A stretch of DNA of 21,857 nt. Source: a virus. The position numbers were made by a program, and so were the translations under genes. The notes below the pieces were generated by a model. It did no database searches and was not told the origin of the DNA. It saw nothing but the letters and a program-made list of their open reading frames with translations. The stretch spans positions 1 through 21,857 of IMG/VR virus record IMGVR_UViG_3300027743_000096; one strand, written 5' to 3'. This document shows, piece by piece, positions 8,080 through 16,753 of this stretch (positions within the stretch are counted from its first letter, which is position 1; each line of letters begins with the position of its first letter).

Positions 8080-8955
8080 ATGCCAGCCCTTGTTTGGGAT
8101 CTTGTCGGCGAACGCTTCTACGAAACCGGCATCGATCACGGTGTTCTGTACATTCCGGATCAGGCAGGAGACTATTCCGAGGGGGTCGCCTGGAACGGGC
8201 TTACCAGTGTCTCGGAAACTCCTACCGGAGCTGAGTCGAATGCTCAGTACGCAGACAACATTAAGTACCTTAACCTCATCTCGGTCGAGGAGTTCGGCGC
8301 GACGGTAGAGGCCTTCACCTACCCGGATGAATTCGCTCAGTTCGACGGGTTGGGTGTTCCTGGCCCAGGTATCTTCGTAGGTCAGCAGCCGCGCAAGACG
8401 TTCGGTCTCTCGTATCGGACCCGCGTTGGTAACGATCTCGAGGGAGATGCTCACGGGTACAAGCTGCACCTCGTCTACGGTTGCATTGCCAGTCCGTCCG
8501 AGAAGGCGTACAACACCATCAACGACTCTCCCGAAGCCATCACCTTCAGCTGGGAGATTTCAACTACTCCGGTTCCCGTATCTGGTTACCAGCCCACATC
8601 TCTACTTGTCGTAGACTCGACTCTTGTCGACTCGACGCAACTTCAGGCACTGGAGTCGGAATTGTACGGTGGAACAACGGATGCTGCGAGACTTCCGTTG
8701 CCCGACGAGGTGATCTCCATGCTCGGCGGTGGCGGACCCCTGGAAGCTACTGGCGCAACCGCTGGTACTCCTGGTACATGGACCCCAGGTGGATCCAACC
8801 CGCCAGGAGATGTCGCGTCGTTGCAGTCTTCTGGCATCGTGGCTTCGCCGACAACTGCCTGGACAACGGGTCAGTACGTTCAGACGATCACGATCGGTCC
8901 TTCCGGGCAAGCTCACTGGGATGGCTCTGCTTGGGTCACCGGGACAGCACCCTGA
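8080..8955 (+). CDS. Major tail protein, copy 1
   Basis: This 291-residue tail-tube protein starts at ATG after AAGGAGA. The first about 215 residues are shared with the paralogue at 9531 (LVWD..G.RFYETG, VAWNGLTSV, YPDEF, FGLSYRT.VGNDL, GYKLHLVY). The C-terminal about 75 residues differ: a Gly/Pro/Thr-rich linker, then a small domain with WTTGQYVQTITIG and GQAHWDGSAWVTGTAP. The codons are strongly biased to C-ending forms, like the capsid gene, so this copy is probably the abundant tube subunit. The C-terminal domain may decorate the tail surface, which is inference. Confidence 0.8.
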   Translation: MPALVWDLVGERFYETGIDHGVLYIPDQAGDYSEGVAWNGLTSVSETPTGAESNAQYADNIKYLNLISVEEFGATVEAFTYPDEFAQFDGLGVPGPGIFVGQQPRKTFGLSYRTRVGNDLEGDAHGYKLHLVYGCIASPSEKAYNTINDSPEAITFSWEISTTPVPVSGYQPTSLLVVDSTLVDSTQLQALESELYGGTTDAARLPLPDEVISMLGGGGPLEATGATAGTPGTWTPGGSNPPGDVASLQSSGIVASPTTAWTTGQYVQTITIGPSGQAHWDGSAWVTGTAP

Positions 8956-8976
8956 TCTAATTGATGGAGGTGGAGG

Positions 8977-9519
8977 ATGCTCAAACTCGTTGTTGTAGGA
9001 ACCGAATACTTTGATGATGCAACTCAAACGTTTGAATCAGAAGATAGCATCGAGATTGAGCTTGAGCATTCTCTTCTCTCACTGTCAAAATGGGAGTCAA
9101 AACATCAAAAACCATTCCTGAGTAAAACTCAGAGAACGAGAGAAGAAGTTTTAGATTACATAGACGCCATGATCATGACTCCTGATTGCCCACCTGGTAT
9201 AGTTGGGAGATTTGATCAAAGTAATCTAGATAGTATTAATAGTTACATCGAGTCAAAAGAATCGGCGACCACGTTTGGATCCATGCCAGAGAGGCCTGGA
9301 CGAGGTGAAGTGATTACCGCCGAGTTAATCTATTACTGGATGGTAGCTTTCAACATTCCGTTCGAGTGTGAGCGATGGCATCTTAATAGACTATTTGCGT
9401 TGATACGTATATGTAACATTAAGAATTCGAAACCCGCCAAGATGTCTCGCCACGAAATGCTGACGCGCAACCGAGAGTTGAACGCGAAGCGAAAAGCAGA
9501 ACTTAACACCAAAGGATGA
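8977..9519 (+). CDS. Tail assembly chaperone (probable)
   Basis: This 180-residue, helix-rich protein starts at ATG after GGAGGTGGAGG. It has an N-terminal beta segment (MLKLVVVGTEYFD), a helix with LEHSLLSLSKWESKHQKPF, and a C-terminal segment with ELIYYWMVAFNIPFECERWH, LNRLFALIRICNIKN and MSRHEMLTRNRELNAKRKAEL. This matches actinophage proteins placed between tail tube and tape measure that are taken to be tail chaperones. No second overlapping frame for a programmed frameshift product is seen. The gene lies after the major tail protein, as expected for a chaperone, but the tape measure comes only 2.5 kb later. Confidence 0.5.
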   Translation: MLKLVVVGTEYFDDATQTFESEDSIEIELEHSLLSLSKWESKHQKPFLSKTQRTREEVLDYIDAMIMTPDCPPGIVGRFDQSNLDSINSYIESKESATTFGSMPERPGRGEVITAELIYYWMVAFNIPFECERWHLNRLFALIRICNIKNSKPAKMSRHEMLTRNRELNAKRKAELNTKG

Positions 9520-9530
9520 TTGGAGGTTAA

Positions 9531-10352
9531 ATGGCCACACTTGTCTGGGACGAAATCGGACAACGTTTCTACGAAACCGGCGTTAGCAAATGCGTCTTTT
9601 ATGATGACGAAGGCCACGGAGTTTCCTGGAACGGTCTTACCTCCGTAGAAGAATCGATATCGGATGAAGTGCAGGCAGTTCACTTCGACGGCTTGAAATT
9701 CAACGACATCTTGACAGTTGGTGACTTCTCGGCTGTCATACGAGCGTGGACCTATCCAGATGAGTTTCTACCTTATGAAGGAATTCTGGAGGAACAAAAA
9801 GGTTTCTTCATGGCGCACCAACCGAGAAGTAAGTTTGGGCTGTCATACCAAACCAAGGTTGGGAACGATCTTGCCGGAATAGAACTTGGGTATAAGATTC
9901 ACCTCTTGTATAACCTGACTGCGATTCCTGCGCAAAAAGGATACCAAACTCTTTCGTCGGACTCAGAGCCTCTTGAATTTGAGTGGACAGTTACTGGCAT
10001 CCCTGAATACATGGAGAACTATAGGCCAACTGCGCACATTATTTTCGATAGTAGAAGATTAGATCCATGGCTTCTCGAAGACATAGAAAGCATTATTTAT
10101 GGCGACGAAGATAATGACGCATATCTTCCGCCTTTGAAGGGTCTTGGCACGTTCATTCGTAAGTGGGACCGGCTCATCATTACCGATTATGGCGATGGAA
10201 CGTGGAGCGCAGAAACTCCTCGCGATGGCATAATTGTCATGCTCGATGACACGACTTTCGAAATCACGGCCGAAACTATTAATTACCTGGATCCAGACAC
10301 TTACGAGATTTGGAGCAGTGACAAGAACGAGGAGGATATATGGCAAAGGTAA
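9531..10352 (+). CDS. Major tail protein paralogue, copy 2
   Basis: This 273-residue protein starts at ATG after TTGGAGGT. It is clearly homologous to the 8080-8955 product over about 210 residues (LVWD..G.RFYETG, VSWNGLTSV, WTYPDEF, FGLSYQTKVGNDL, LGYKIHLLYN). Its C-terminus differs and carries GDGTWSAETP.DGIIVMLDDTTFEI and LDPDTYEIWSS, a small beta-domain often seen on tail-tube proteins. Codons are less biased, with more AGA and AT-ending forms, than in copy 1, so expression is probably lower. The last 13 bases overlap the fibre gene. A minor tube protein or tail-tip adaptor are both possible; function is inference. Confidence 0.75.
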   Translation: MATLVWDEIGQRFYETGVSKCVFYDDEGHGVSWNGLTSVEESISDEVQAVHFDGLKFNDILTVGDFSAVIRAWTYPDEFLPYEGILEEQKGFFMAHQPRSKFGLSYQTKVGNDLAGIELGYKIHLLYNLTAIPAQKGYQTLSSDSEPLEFEWTVTGIPEYMENYRPTAHIIFDSRRLDPWLLEDIESIIYGDEDNDAYLPPLKGLGTFIRKWDRLIITDYGDGTWSAETPRDGIIVMLDDTTFEITAETINYLDPDTYEIWSSDKNEEDIWQR

Positions 10353-11347
10353 CAGGCTTTACCGCCGATAGAATGCTTGTGATCGAGAACGAAACCGTCG
10401 TAGATGGTCAAGTTCAGGGCGATAACCTAATTCTCATGACGAGAGAAGGAACGCCTATCGACGCTGGCAACGTTCGTGGACCTGCCGGGCCTGCTGGACC
10501 TGCTGGCGGAATCTCGTCTGTCAACGACCAGACATCTGGCGCAGTTTATGCTCCACGCATATTTTCAACCAAGGCAGCTCTAGATTCAGGGTGGACGGCT
10601 GCTCCAGCTGGCTCGATGGCTGTCACTACTGACACCGAAACAGTGTGGGAAAAGAACGCTTCTGGTTGGGTGGTTGTTAACCCAAGCCGCATATTTGCCA
10701 GTACTGCCGATAGAGACGCTCGTTGGGCAAATCCTCCAGAAGGTGCTATAGCGACAACTGTAGACGGTGACGTTTCCTGGTACAAGGCACCCGCTGGCTG
10801 GAACATCAGTAATGGTATTCGTGTGTTTGCCAGTGGAGCGGAACGAGACGCTCGTTGGCCGTCCCCTCCAATTGGGTCTCTAGCTATCACTTCGGATAGC
10901 AATGTTCTGTGGCAGAGATCAGCAGCTGGCTGGCAGCCTCCAAACGGAACCCTGGTTTATTCAGCGCAAGCCGCAATTCCAGACCTTGCCACTGGCGCTA
11001 TTTGGCCTGGGTGGGCATCCAATGTATATGGTATTGGATCGGTTAACTTTCCATACCCAACCAGAATTCAGTGTCTTGTTAGCTTTAGCTGCGGTTATGG
11101 AGCTGACTGGATTTCGTGGTTTTCACATTTAACCCCATTTCACACAGGAGCCCCTGAGAGTCCTAACGTAAATGACTCATCTGGTCAGGCTGTTTGGTCT
11201 AGTAGCAGTCTTCTTCATATGTATGATGTTCCGGCCGGAGTTAACGTAGGCTTCAACCATTACTTCCAGGCTGGAGGCATGGGAGGTAACTCCACAAACG
11301 TACATACTGGCGGTCAAGCCGGATATCAGGTCTTCTCAAGAATGTAA
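10340..11347 (+). CDS. Collagen-containing tail fibre / minor tail protein
   Basis: This 335-residue protein starts at ATG after GAGGAGGA, inside the end of the upstream paralogue gene. The N-terminal about 45 residues (VTGFTADRMLVIENETVVDG...) match a common fibre attachment segment. Residues 47-57 are collagen-like (GPAGPAGPAGG). Three tandem 44-residue repeats begin at Arg73, Arg117 and Arg161 (RIF or RVF, ..DARW.., ..GW..). The last about 130 residues are beta-rich with W and G, like a fibre head. A trimeric, surface-binding fibre is likely. Its site ahead of the tape measure, next to the tube paralogue, is unusual. Confidence 0.75.
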   Translation: MAKVTGFTADRMLVIENETVVDGQVQGDNLILMTREGTPIDAGNVRGPAGPAGPAGGISSVNDQTSGAVYAPRIFSTKAALDSGWTAAPAGSMAVTTDTETVWEKNASGWVVVNPSRIFASTADRDARWANPPEGAIATTVDGDVSWYKAPAGWNISNGIRVFASGAERDARWPSPPIGSLAITSDSNVLWQRSAAGWQPPNGTLVYSAQAAIPDLATGAIWPGWASNVYGIGSVNFPYPTRIQCLVSFSCGYGADWISWFSHLTPFHTGAPESPNVNDSSGQAVWSSSSLLHMYDVPAGVNVGFNHYFQAGGMGGNSTNVHTGGQAGYQVFSRM

Positions 11348-11355
11348 GGAGTTCG

Positions 11356-11643
11356 ATGTCGTACAACACAATCTTTGCATGTGCTCATGATAGAGCTTTC
11401 ATGGCCCGAGTTGAATCGGCCTGTGCTCAAGAAGGAGAAGAGAACCCAAACGCGTCAATGTTCAAGGTCATCTATCCAGTATCGGTTGCCGCCGACGTAG
11501 AGGCCGCATACGCCTCCGCAGTAGCCGCAGAGAATCCGAATCCTGGAGGAGATGAAAGCGTCATCACGGACCAGATGATTCTTTCTCACGTTCAGCCCCT
11601 TCTTCCTGTTCAGTTCGAACCAGAACCTACACCTCCGGCGTAA
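11356..11643 (+). CDS. Small conserved actinophage protein, function unknown
   Basis: This 95-residue protein starts at ATG after TAAGGA. It opens MSYNTIFACAHDRAFMARVESACAQEGEENP and ends NPGGDESVITDQMILSHVQP, which I recognise as a conserved small protein near tail genes in actinophages. No catalytic motif, signal peptide or membrane segment is visible. It sits after a fibre gene and four bases before the neck gene, so it is probably part of the late operon. Function is not assigned. Confidence 0.6.
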   Translation: MSYNTIFACAHDRAFMARVESACAQEGEENPNASMFKVIYPVSVAADVEAAYASAVAAENPNPGGDESVITDQMILSHVQPLLPVQFEPEPTPPA

Positions 11644-11646
11644 CGC

Positions 11647-12024
11647 ATGTTCTCAGCCACTACTACAGGAGACTTCACAAAGACCACAAAGTTCTTAAAG
11701 TTCCTGCAGAGCGGCGACTTGTACAACGGCCTTAGCGCTTATGGTCGGAGAGGAGTCGACGCTTTGTCCAGTGCGACTCCTATCGATACCGGAGAGACGG
11801 CTCAGTCTTGGGGTTACCAGATAGGCCGTCAAAATGGGAGGTATTCTATAAGCTGGTTCAACACACACGTGGAGAAAGGCGTGAACATTGCGGTAATCAT
11901 CCAATACGGTCACGGCACCGGAACCGGTGGATGGATCGAAGGCCGAGATTACATCAATCCAGCTATTCAACCGATCTTTGACAAGATCGTAGACGACATT
12001 TGGAGGCAGGTGAAGAATGGCTAG
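11647..12024 (+). CDS. HK97-gp10-like neck / tail-completion protein
   Basis: This 125-residue protein has the HK97-gp10 pattern: an N-terminal helix (KFLKFLQSGDLYNGLSAYGRRGVDAL), then TPIDTGETAQSWGYQI, and strands with HVEKGVNIAVIIQYGHGTGTGGWIEGRDYINPAI, ending with IVDDIWRQV. HK97-gp10-like proteins act at the head-tail joint. The ATG follows the upstream stop by three bases with little ribosome binding site, so coupling is likely. It overlaps the tape measure start by eight bases. Most relatives lie with the other connectors rather than next to the tape measure. Confidence 0.75.
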   Translation: MFSATTTGDFTKTTKFLKFLQSGDLYNGLSAYGRRGVDALSSATPIDTGETAQSWGYQIGRQNGRYSISWFNTHVEKGVNIAVIIQYGHGTGTGGWIEGRDYINPAIQPIFDKIVDDIWRQVKNG

Positions 12025-15000
12025 TGTAGACGATCGCATTGTCAGGATGGAGTTTGACAATGCCGCGTTCGAACGTAAGATCGCTACGACTCTCGCCAGC
12101 CTTGAAAAGCTGGATAAGGCTCTAAAATTTGAAGGAGCTACCAAGGGCCTTAACGATGTTTCTGCCGCCGCGCAAGGCTTTCATCTTGGAGGCATGGGCT
12201 CAGCTATTGAAGGCGTGAGCAATGGTTTCCTTACTCTAGCTACAATAGGTATTACTGCTCTTTCCAATCTTGTATCGGCAGCAATGCATGCGGGTGCACA
12301 AATTGCAAAGGGCCTGCTTGAGCCGATCAAAGATGGGTTTCAAGAGTACGAAACTAACCTGAATTCCATTCAGACTATCCTGGCCAACACTGCGGCCAAG
12401 GGTACTACTATGGATCAGGTTACGGCGTCACTAGATAAACTTAATGAGTATTCGGATAAGACTATCTACAACTTCGGTCAGATGGCCAAGAACATCGGCA
12501 CATTCACAGCCGCTGGTGTAGATCTTGAACCGTCAGTAAACGCTATCAAGGGTATTGCCAACCTTGCGGCTATGTCTGGGTCCACTTCAGAGCAGGCCTC
12601 TTCAGCGATGTATCAGATGTCGCAGGCAATGGCATCTGGTTCTCTAAAGGCGCAGGACTGGATCTCTGTTGTAAACGCTGGTATTGGTGGACAAGCCTTT
12701 CAAAGCGCTCTATATGAGTCGGCCAAAGCGCTTGGTACTCTCAAAGATGTACCAGTCGATCAAACCTTTGATCAGTGGAAGGAAGCTGGCGGTAATTTCA
12801 AGGACGCGATGGCAGAGGGCGTTTTCACTGCTGACGTCCTTGGGATAACTCTTCAAGGGTTTACTGGGGATCTCACCGACGCGGAACTGGCGGCAAAGGG
12901 ATTCACTGAAGCGCAAATTGCAGCCATTCAGTCTACCGCGAGAGTAGCTCAGTCTGCTGCAACCGAAGTAAAGACGTTCACCCAGCTTGTTGGTACGGTC
13001 AAGGAAGCTATCGGTACTGGTTGGGCGGACTCCTTCAAGATTGTTATCGGTAATTTCACAGAAGCTAAGGCTCTTTGGACAAGTGTCAATGCCGGAATTG
13101 GTAAGTTCGTAAGTAAGAATGCCGACGCTCGTAACGAACTTCTGCAAGGTTGGAAGGATCTTGGTGGTAGAACTCAGCTAATCGAGGGCTTCCATCATTC
13201 GTTGAATGCTATTATCGAGATTCTTCGGCCTATAAAAGAAGCATTTAGGGATATTTTCCCACCGCAGACCGCTCAAAGTCTTATGGACCTTACCAATGGG
13301 TTCGTTTCGTTTGCTAAGTCTGCAATGCCTAGTGCTGAAACAATCGAGAACATCAAGCGCATATTTAAGGGTTTCTTCGCAGCACTGGAAACCGGTTGGG
13401 TTATCATCAAGCAGACTGTCTCATTTATTACCACTATGTTCTCGGTTCTAAGTGGGGCCGGGAGTGGTAACTTCCTTGAATTCGCCGCTAAAATTGGTGA
13501 TTTCTTCACTGCTCTGCACGACAAGTTGGTTACTGGTGGCGGAATTGTCGACTTCTTTAAGACTCTATACGCAATAGTACGAGACGTAACTCCGTATATT
13601 CAGGCTGCCAAGGACGCAATTTCCAATTTCTTCTCGTCTCTAGGCGGAGGAGCAGTCGATGTAGCTACTGGATCTGTTGAGAGACTGAGCAGTCGATTCG
13701 ATAATCTGAAGGAAGTACTTGGTAGAGCTGGTGATATGTGGGGGCCGTTCAAGGACGGGCTCACGAAGATTATGGACGTCCTAGACCAGGTTTGGGGCGC
13801 CATCGAACGGTGGTTCAAGGAACTCGGGAACAAGATCGCCGCGGTGATGGGTCCTGGGGACTTTGACGCGGTACTGGACGCGATGAACGTAGGCCTTCTT
13901 GGTGGAATCGCGGCTCTTCTAGCCAAGTTCATCAAGGACGGGTTTACGTTTGATATCGGCGGCGGGATGTTCGAGAAGATCGGAGATTCTTTCGAGCAGT
14001 TAACTGGCGTTCTGTCTGCCATGCAAACCAATATCAAGGCAGATACGCTTATGAAGATTGCTACTGCAATTGGTATTCTTACCGTATCTGTTGTCGCGTT
14101 GTCTTTGATTGACTCCGCCGCGTTGACCAAGGCCATGACGGCTATGGCCATAGGCTTTGGTCAGCTTCTTGGCGCGTTTGCAGCCCTTGATAAGATAAAC
14201 TCCGGTCTTAAGAGTGGAGCTAGCTTTGCTATTATCGCCGCAGGAATGGATCTCCTTGCCGGGTCGATTCTTATCCTAGCTGGCGCGGCCAAGATCCTTG
14301 GAACTATGAGCTGGGACGAACTCGGCAGAGGTCTTGCCGGAGTTACAGCTCTGATGACGATCATGACTACTGCTGTTCTCATTCTAGAGGATCATGCTGA
14401 TGGAATGATTCGAATCGGCATTGGTATGACGGCCATTGCTGTGGCTATCAACATCCTTGCCGGAGCGGTAGCGATATTTGGCACAATGGAGTTGGGCACA
14501 CTCGCTCAGGGATTTGGAGCGGTAGCTGCTGGTCTATTGATCATAGCTGGCGCAATGCAACTCATGCCAAGCAACATGGCTCTAACCGGAGTTGGCTTGC
14601 TTCTGGTTGCCACAGCATTGAACATCTTGTCTGTAGCGTTGAAGTCCTTCGCTGAGATGAGCTGGGGCGAAATGGGAAAGGGGATGGTCGGCATTGCCGG
14701 TGGTCTCCTAATTATCGCCGGGGCTATGCAGCTAATGCCTGCAACCATGCCTCTTATCGGCGCGGGATTGGTCCTCGTAGGTATCGGTCTTATCGCCATT
14801 GCCAAAGCCATGCAAATGGTGGCTTCGCTGTCCTGGGAAGAGATCGCTCGCGGCATGGTCGGTATCGCAGGGGCTCTTTTGATCCTCGGCGTTGCAATGA
14901 ACGCCATGCAAGGCGCGATTCTAGGCGCGGTAGCAATCGGTATCGCTGCTGCAGCTCTTCTTGTCCTGGTTGAGGTCGTCAAGGGCTTCGCTGGGATCAG

Positions 15001-16753
15001 TTGGGAAGACCTTCTTCGAGGCATGGCTGGTATAGCAATTGCGTTGGCCACGCTTGCCATATCTGCATTGCTTATTCAGCCTGCTATTCCGGCTCTGCTT
15101 GCTCTTGGCGCCGCGTTGCTACTTATCGGCGCGGGCTTCGCCTTGTTCGGCCTAGGCGCATCACTAGTCGCGTCTGCGTTCGAACTCTTGGCGCGTGCAG
15201 GGAAAGCTGGGTCTGAGACACTGGTTGTCGCCCTCGAGAACATCGGTAAGGCAATTCCAGCCCTAGCCAAGGGGTTTGCCGAAGGAATTCTCGAACTTAT
15301 TATGATATTGGGTAAGGCTGCTCCAGTTATCGTCAAGGTACTGGTTGAGATTCTTCAGCATTTGCTTGAGGGTCTTGGAAAGCTGATACCAGAGGTTGTT
15401 AATGTCATTGCGGTGCTAGTCACAAGTCTCCTTGAATATATAGTAACTGTATACCCGAAATTTATACAAGCGGGTATTGCACTAATAATGGCGCTGCTTA
15501 CTGGCATCAGAGATGCGATTGGCCCGATCGTAACCGTCGTTGGGGAAATCATCACGAATTTCCTGAACGCATTGGCTGCTCAATTGGGTCCGATCATCGA
15601 TGCTGGCGTCAATCTGATCGTCGCCTTCCTGCAAGGCCTAACTAGCGGCATCCCACGGATTATCGATGCAGTTGTAACCCTGATTGTAACGATCATTAAT
15701 GAACTCAGCAATCAACAGAACGTAATCATCGCTGCTGGTTTGGATCTTCTTCTTAACTTCCTCAAGGGTATTTCTGAGAACCTGAACAAGGTGATAACTG
15801 CGGCAACAGATGTAGTTATCGAGTTCATTAAGGGGATCACCGACAACCTATTTCGACTTGCCTCAGCGGCCACGGACGTTGTGGTTAAATTCTGTGAAGA
15901 ACTTGGAAATAATGTCAACAAGGTAATCGATGCTGGTGGAAATCTGATCATCAAGCTGATCGAGGGCTTTGGAAACAAAGCTGGCGAAGTCATTAGCGCT
16001 GGTGTTACGGCAGTTGAGAAGTTCCTAGAAGGACTTGGACAGAACGCGGTTCGTCTAGCTAATGCTGCTGGTGATTTCATTGTCGACCTTCTCGGGGCAA
16101 TTGAAGCTGCCATCAGAACCTACAGCGGAGAAATTCGTAGCGCTGGGTTGGGGATTGCCGAGGCGATTGTCGACGGTATGAGCTTTGGGTTGGAAAGCAA
16201 GGCTAAGAGCGTAGCCACTAGCGCGTTCAACTTGGCTAAGGGTGCGCTAAATGCAGCCAAGGACGCAGTTGACGCAAAGTCCCCGTCGAAAGAATTCTAC
16301 AAGCTTGGCCAGGACATTGCGGCTGGTCTTTCCATTGCATTGAATGGTGACACCTCAGTCGAGGCAGCTTCAGTAGGACTTGTTGATCGGGCAACAGACG
16401 TATTTACTGAGTCCTTTGCTAGGATGACGGAACAACTTGGCGAGATGACCGAGTTCAATCCGACTATCACTCCGGTTCTCGACCTGACTCGAGTAGCTGC
16501 TGGCGCGCAGCAGATTAGCGACTATATCGCCACTTCGGCGACGCTAGCTCCTGACTATTCGTACACGCAAGCTCGTACCATTGCAACGACAGCCAATGCA
16601 CAACAGAGCGAAGTCGTTCAGGCACCGGCAGGAGCTGGAGAAGTAACCTTCAACCAGACAATTAACTCGCCGACACAGCTATCCACCAGTGATATTTACA
16701 AGAACACACGTAATCAGATCACGATGGCTAAGCAGGAGTTGAGCATCCCATGA
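12017..16753 (+). CDS. Tape measure protein
   Basis: This 1578-residue protein sets tail length and probably enters the host envelope with the DNA. The first about 230 residues form the tape-measure N-terminal region (IANLAAMSGSTSEQASSAMYQMSQAMA, DWISVVNAG). Residues about 675-1065 are hydrophobic with a repeated unit near [ML]SW.E..RGM.GIAG (Trp or equivalents at about 57-residue spacing). Residues about 1110-1370 form a second repeat set of helices rich in Leu, Ile, Val and Gly (LIVAFLQG, LLNFLKG, VIEFIKG, VVKFCEE). At about 0.15 nm per residue the tail would be near 235 nm. The C-terminus has SPSKEFYKLGQDIAAGL. The stop overlaps the next ATG. Confidence 0.93.
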   Translation: MASVDDRIVRMEFDNAAFERKIATTLASLEKLDKALKFEGATKGLNDVSAAAQGFHLGGMGSAIEGVSNGFLTLATIGITALSNLVSAAMHAGAQIAKGLLEPIKDGFQEYETNLNSIQTILANTAAKGTTMDQVTASLDKLNEYSDKTIYNFGQMAKNIGTFTAAGVDLEPSVNAIKGIANLAAMSGSTSEQASSAMYQMSQAMASGSLKAQDWISVVNAGIGGQAFQSALYESAKALGTLKDVPVDQTFDQWKEAGGNFKDAMAEGVFTADVLGITLQGFTGDLTDAELAAKGFTEAQIAAIQSTARVAQSAATEVKTFTQLVGTVKEAIGTGWADSFKIVIGNFTEAKALWTSVNAGIGKFVSKNADARNELLQGWKDLGGRTQLIEGFHHSLNAIIEILRPIKEAFRDIFPPQTAQSLMDLTNGFVSFAKSAMPSAETIENIKRIFKGFFAALETGWVIIKQTVSFITTMFSVLSGAGSGNFLEFAAKIGDFFTALHDKLVTGGGIVDFFKTLYAIVRDVTPYIQAAKDAISNFFSSLGGGAVDVATGSVERLSSRFDNLKEVLGRAGDMWGPFKDGLTKIMDVLDQVWGAIERWFKELGNKIAAVMGPGDFDAVLDAMNVGLLGGIAALLAKFIKDGFTFDIGGGMFEKIGDSFEQLTGVLSAMQTNIKADTLMKIATAIGILTVSVVALSLIDSAALTKAMTAMAIGFGQLLGAFAALDKINSGLKSGASFAIIAAGMDLLAGSILILAGAAKILGTMSWDELGRGLAGVTALMTIMTTAVLILEDHADGMIRIGIGMTAIAVAINILAGAVAIFGTMELGTLAQGFGAVAAGLLIIAGAMQLMPSNMALTGVGLLLVATALNILSVALKSFAEMSWGEMGKGMVGIAGGLLIIAGAMQLMPATMPLIGAGLVLVGIGLIAIAKAMQMVASLSWEEIARGMVGIAGALLILGVAMNAMQGAILGAVAIGIAAAALLVLVEVVKGFAGISWEDLLRGMAGIAIALATLAISALLIQPAIPALLALGAALLLIGAGFALFGLGASLVASAFELLARAGKAGSETLVVALENIGKAIPALAKGFAEGILELIMILGKAAPVIVKVLVEILQHLLEGLGKLIPEVVNVIAVLVTSLLEYIVTVYPKFIQAGIALIMALLTGIRDAIGPIVTVVGEIITNFLNALAAQLGPIIDAGVNLIVAFLQGLTSGIPRIIDAVVTLIVTIINELSNQQNVIIAAGLDLLLNFLKGISENLNKVITAATDVVIEFIKGITDNLFRLASAATDVVVKFCEELGNNVNKVIDAGGNLIIKLIEGFGNKAGEVISAGVTAVEKFLEGLGQNAVRLANAAGDFIVDLLGAIEAAIRTYSGEIRSAGLGIAEAIVDGMSFGLESKAKSVATSAFNLAKGALNAAKDAVDAKSPSKEFYKLGQDIAAGLSIALNGDTSVEAASVGLVDRATDVFTESFARMTEQLGEMTEFNPTITPVLDLTRVAAGAQQISDYIATSATLAPDYSYTQARTIATTANAQQSEVVQAPAGAGEVTFNQTINSPTQLSTSDIYKNTRNQITMAKQELSIP
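14309..15170 (+). repeat. Tandem protein repeats in tape measure (about 57 residues)
   Basis: Five units begin at about 14309, 14489, 14660, 14831 and 14999, spaced 60, 57, 57 and 56 codons. Four of the units open with a Ser-Trp pair (SWDE, SWGE, SWEE, SWED); the second has ELGT instead. The body is G.aGI.G.LLI.AGAMQLMP-like, a hydrophobic helical hairpin. This may form membrane-inserting segments. Confidence 0.6.
15340..16130 (+). repeat. Second tandem helical repeat set in tape measure
   Basis: Repeated units of roughly 30-35 residues have a D[AL]..VI.A...[LV]I.F..G pattern (for example DAGVNLIVAFLQGL, AAGLDLLLNFLKGI, TAATDVVIEFIKGI). They lie between the hydrophobic part and the C-terminal SPSKEF segment. 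Confidence 0.55.

Noticed and set aside
9090-9115. A possible slippery AAAAAC run in the tail chaperone gene
   Set aside because: The zero frame continues with conserved sequence to 9519, and no overlapping frame of useful length follows, so a programmed frameshift is not supported.
13600-15060. Two open frames of about 183 and 184 residues on the minus strand inside the tape measure
   Set aside because: They mirror the repetitive, Ala/Ile-rich tape measure codons and are rich in the residues expected from its complement. No minus-strand promoter or ribosome binding site was found.
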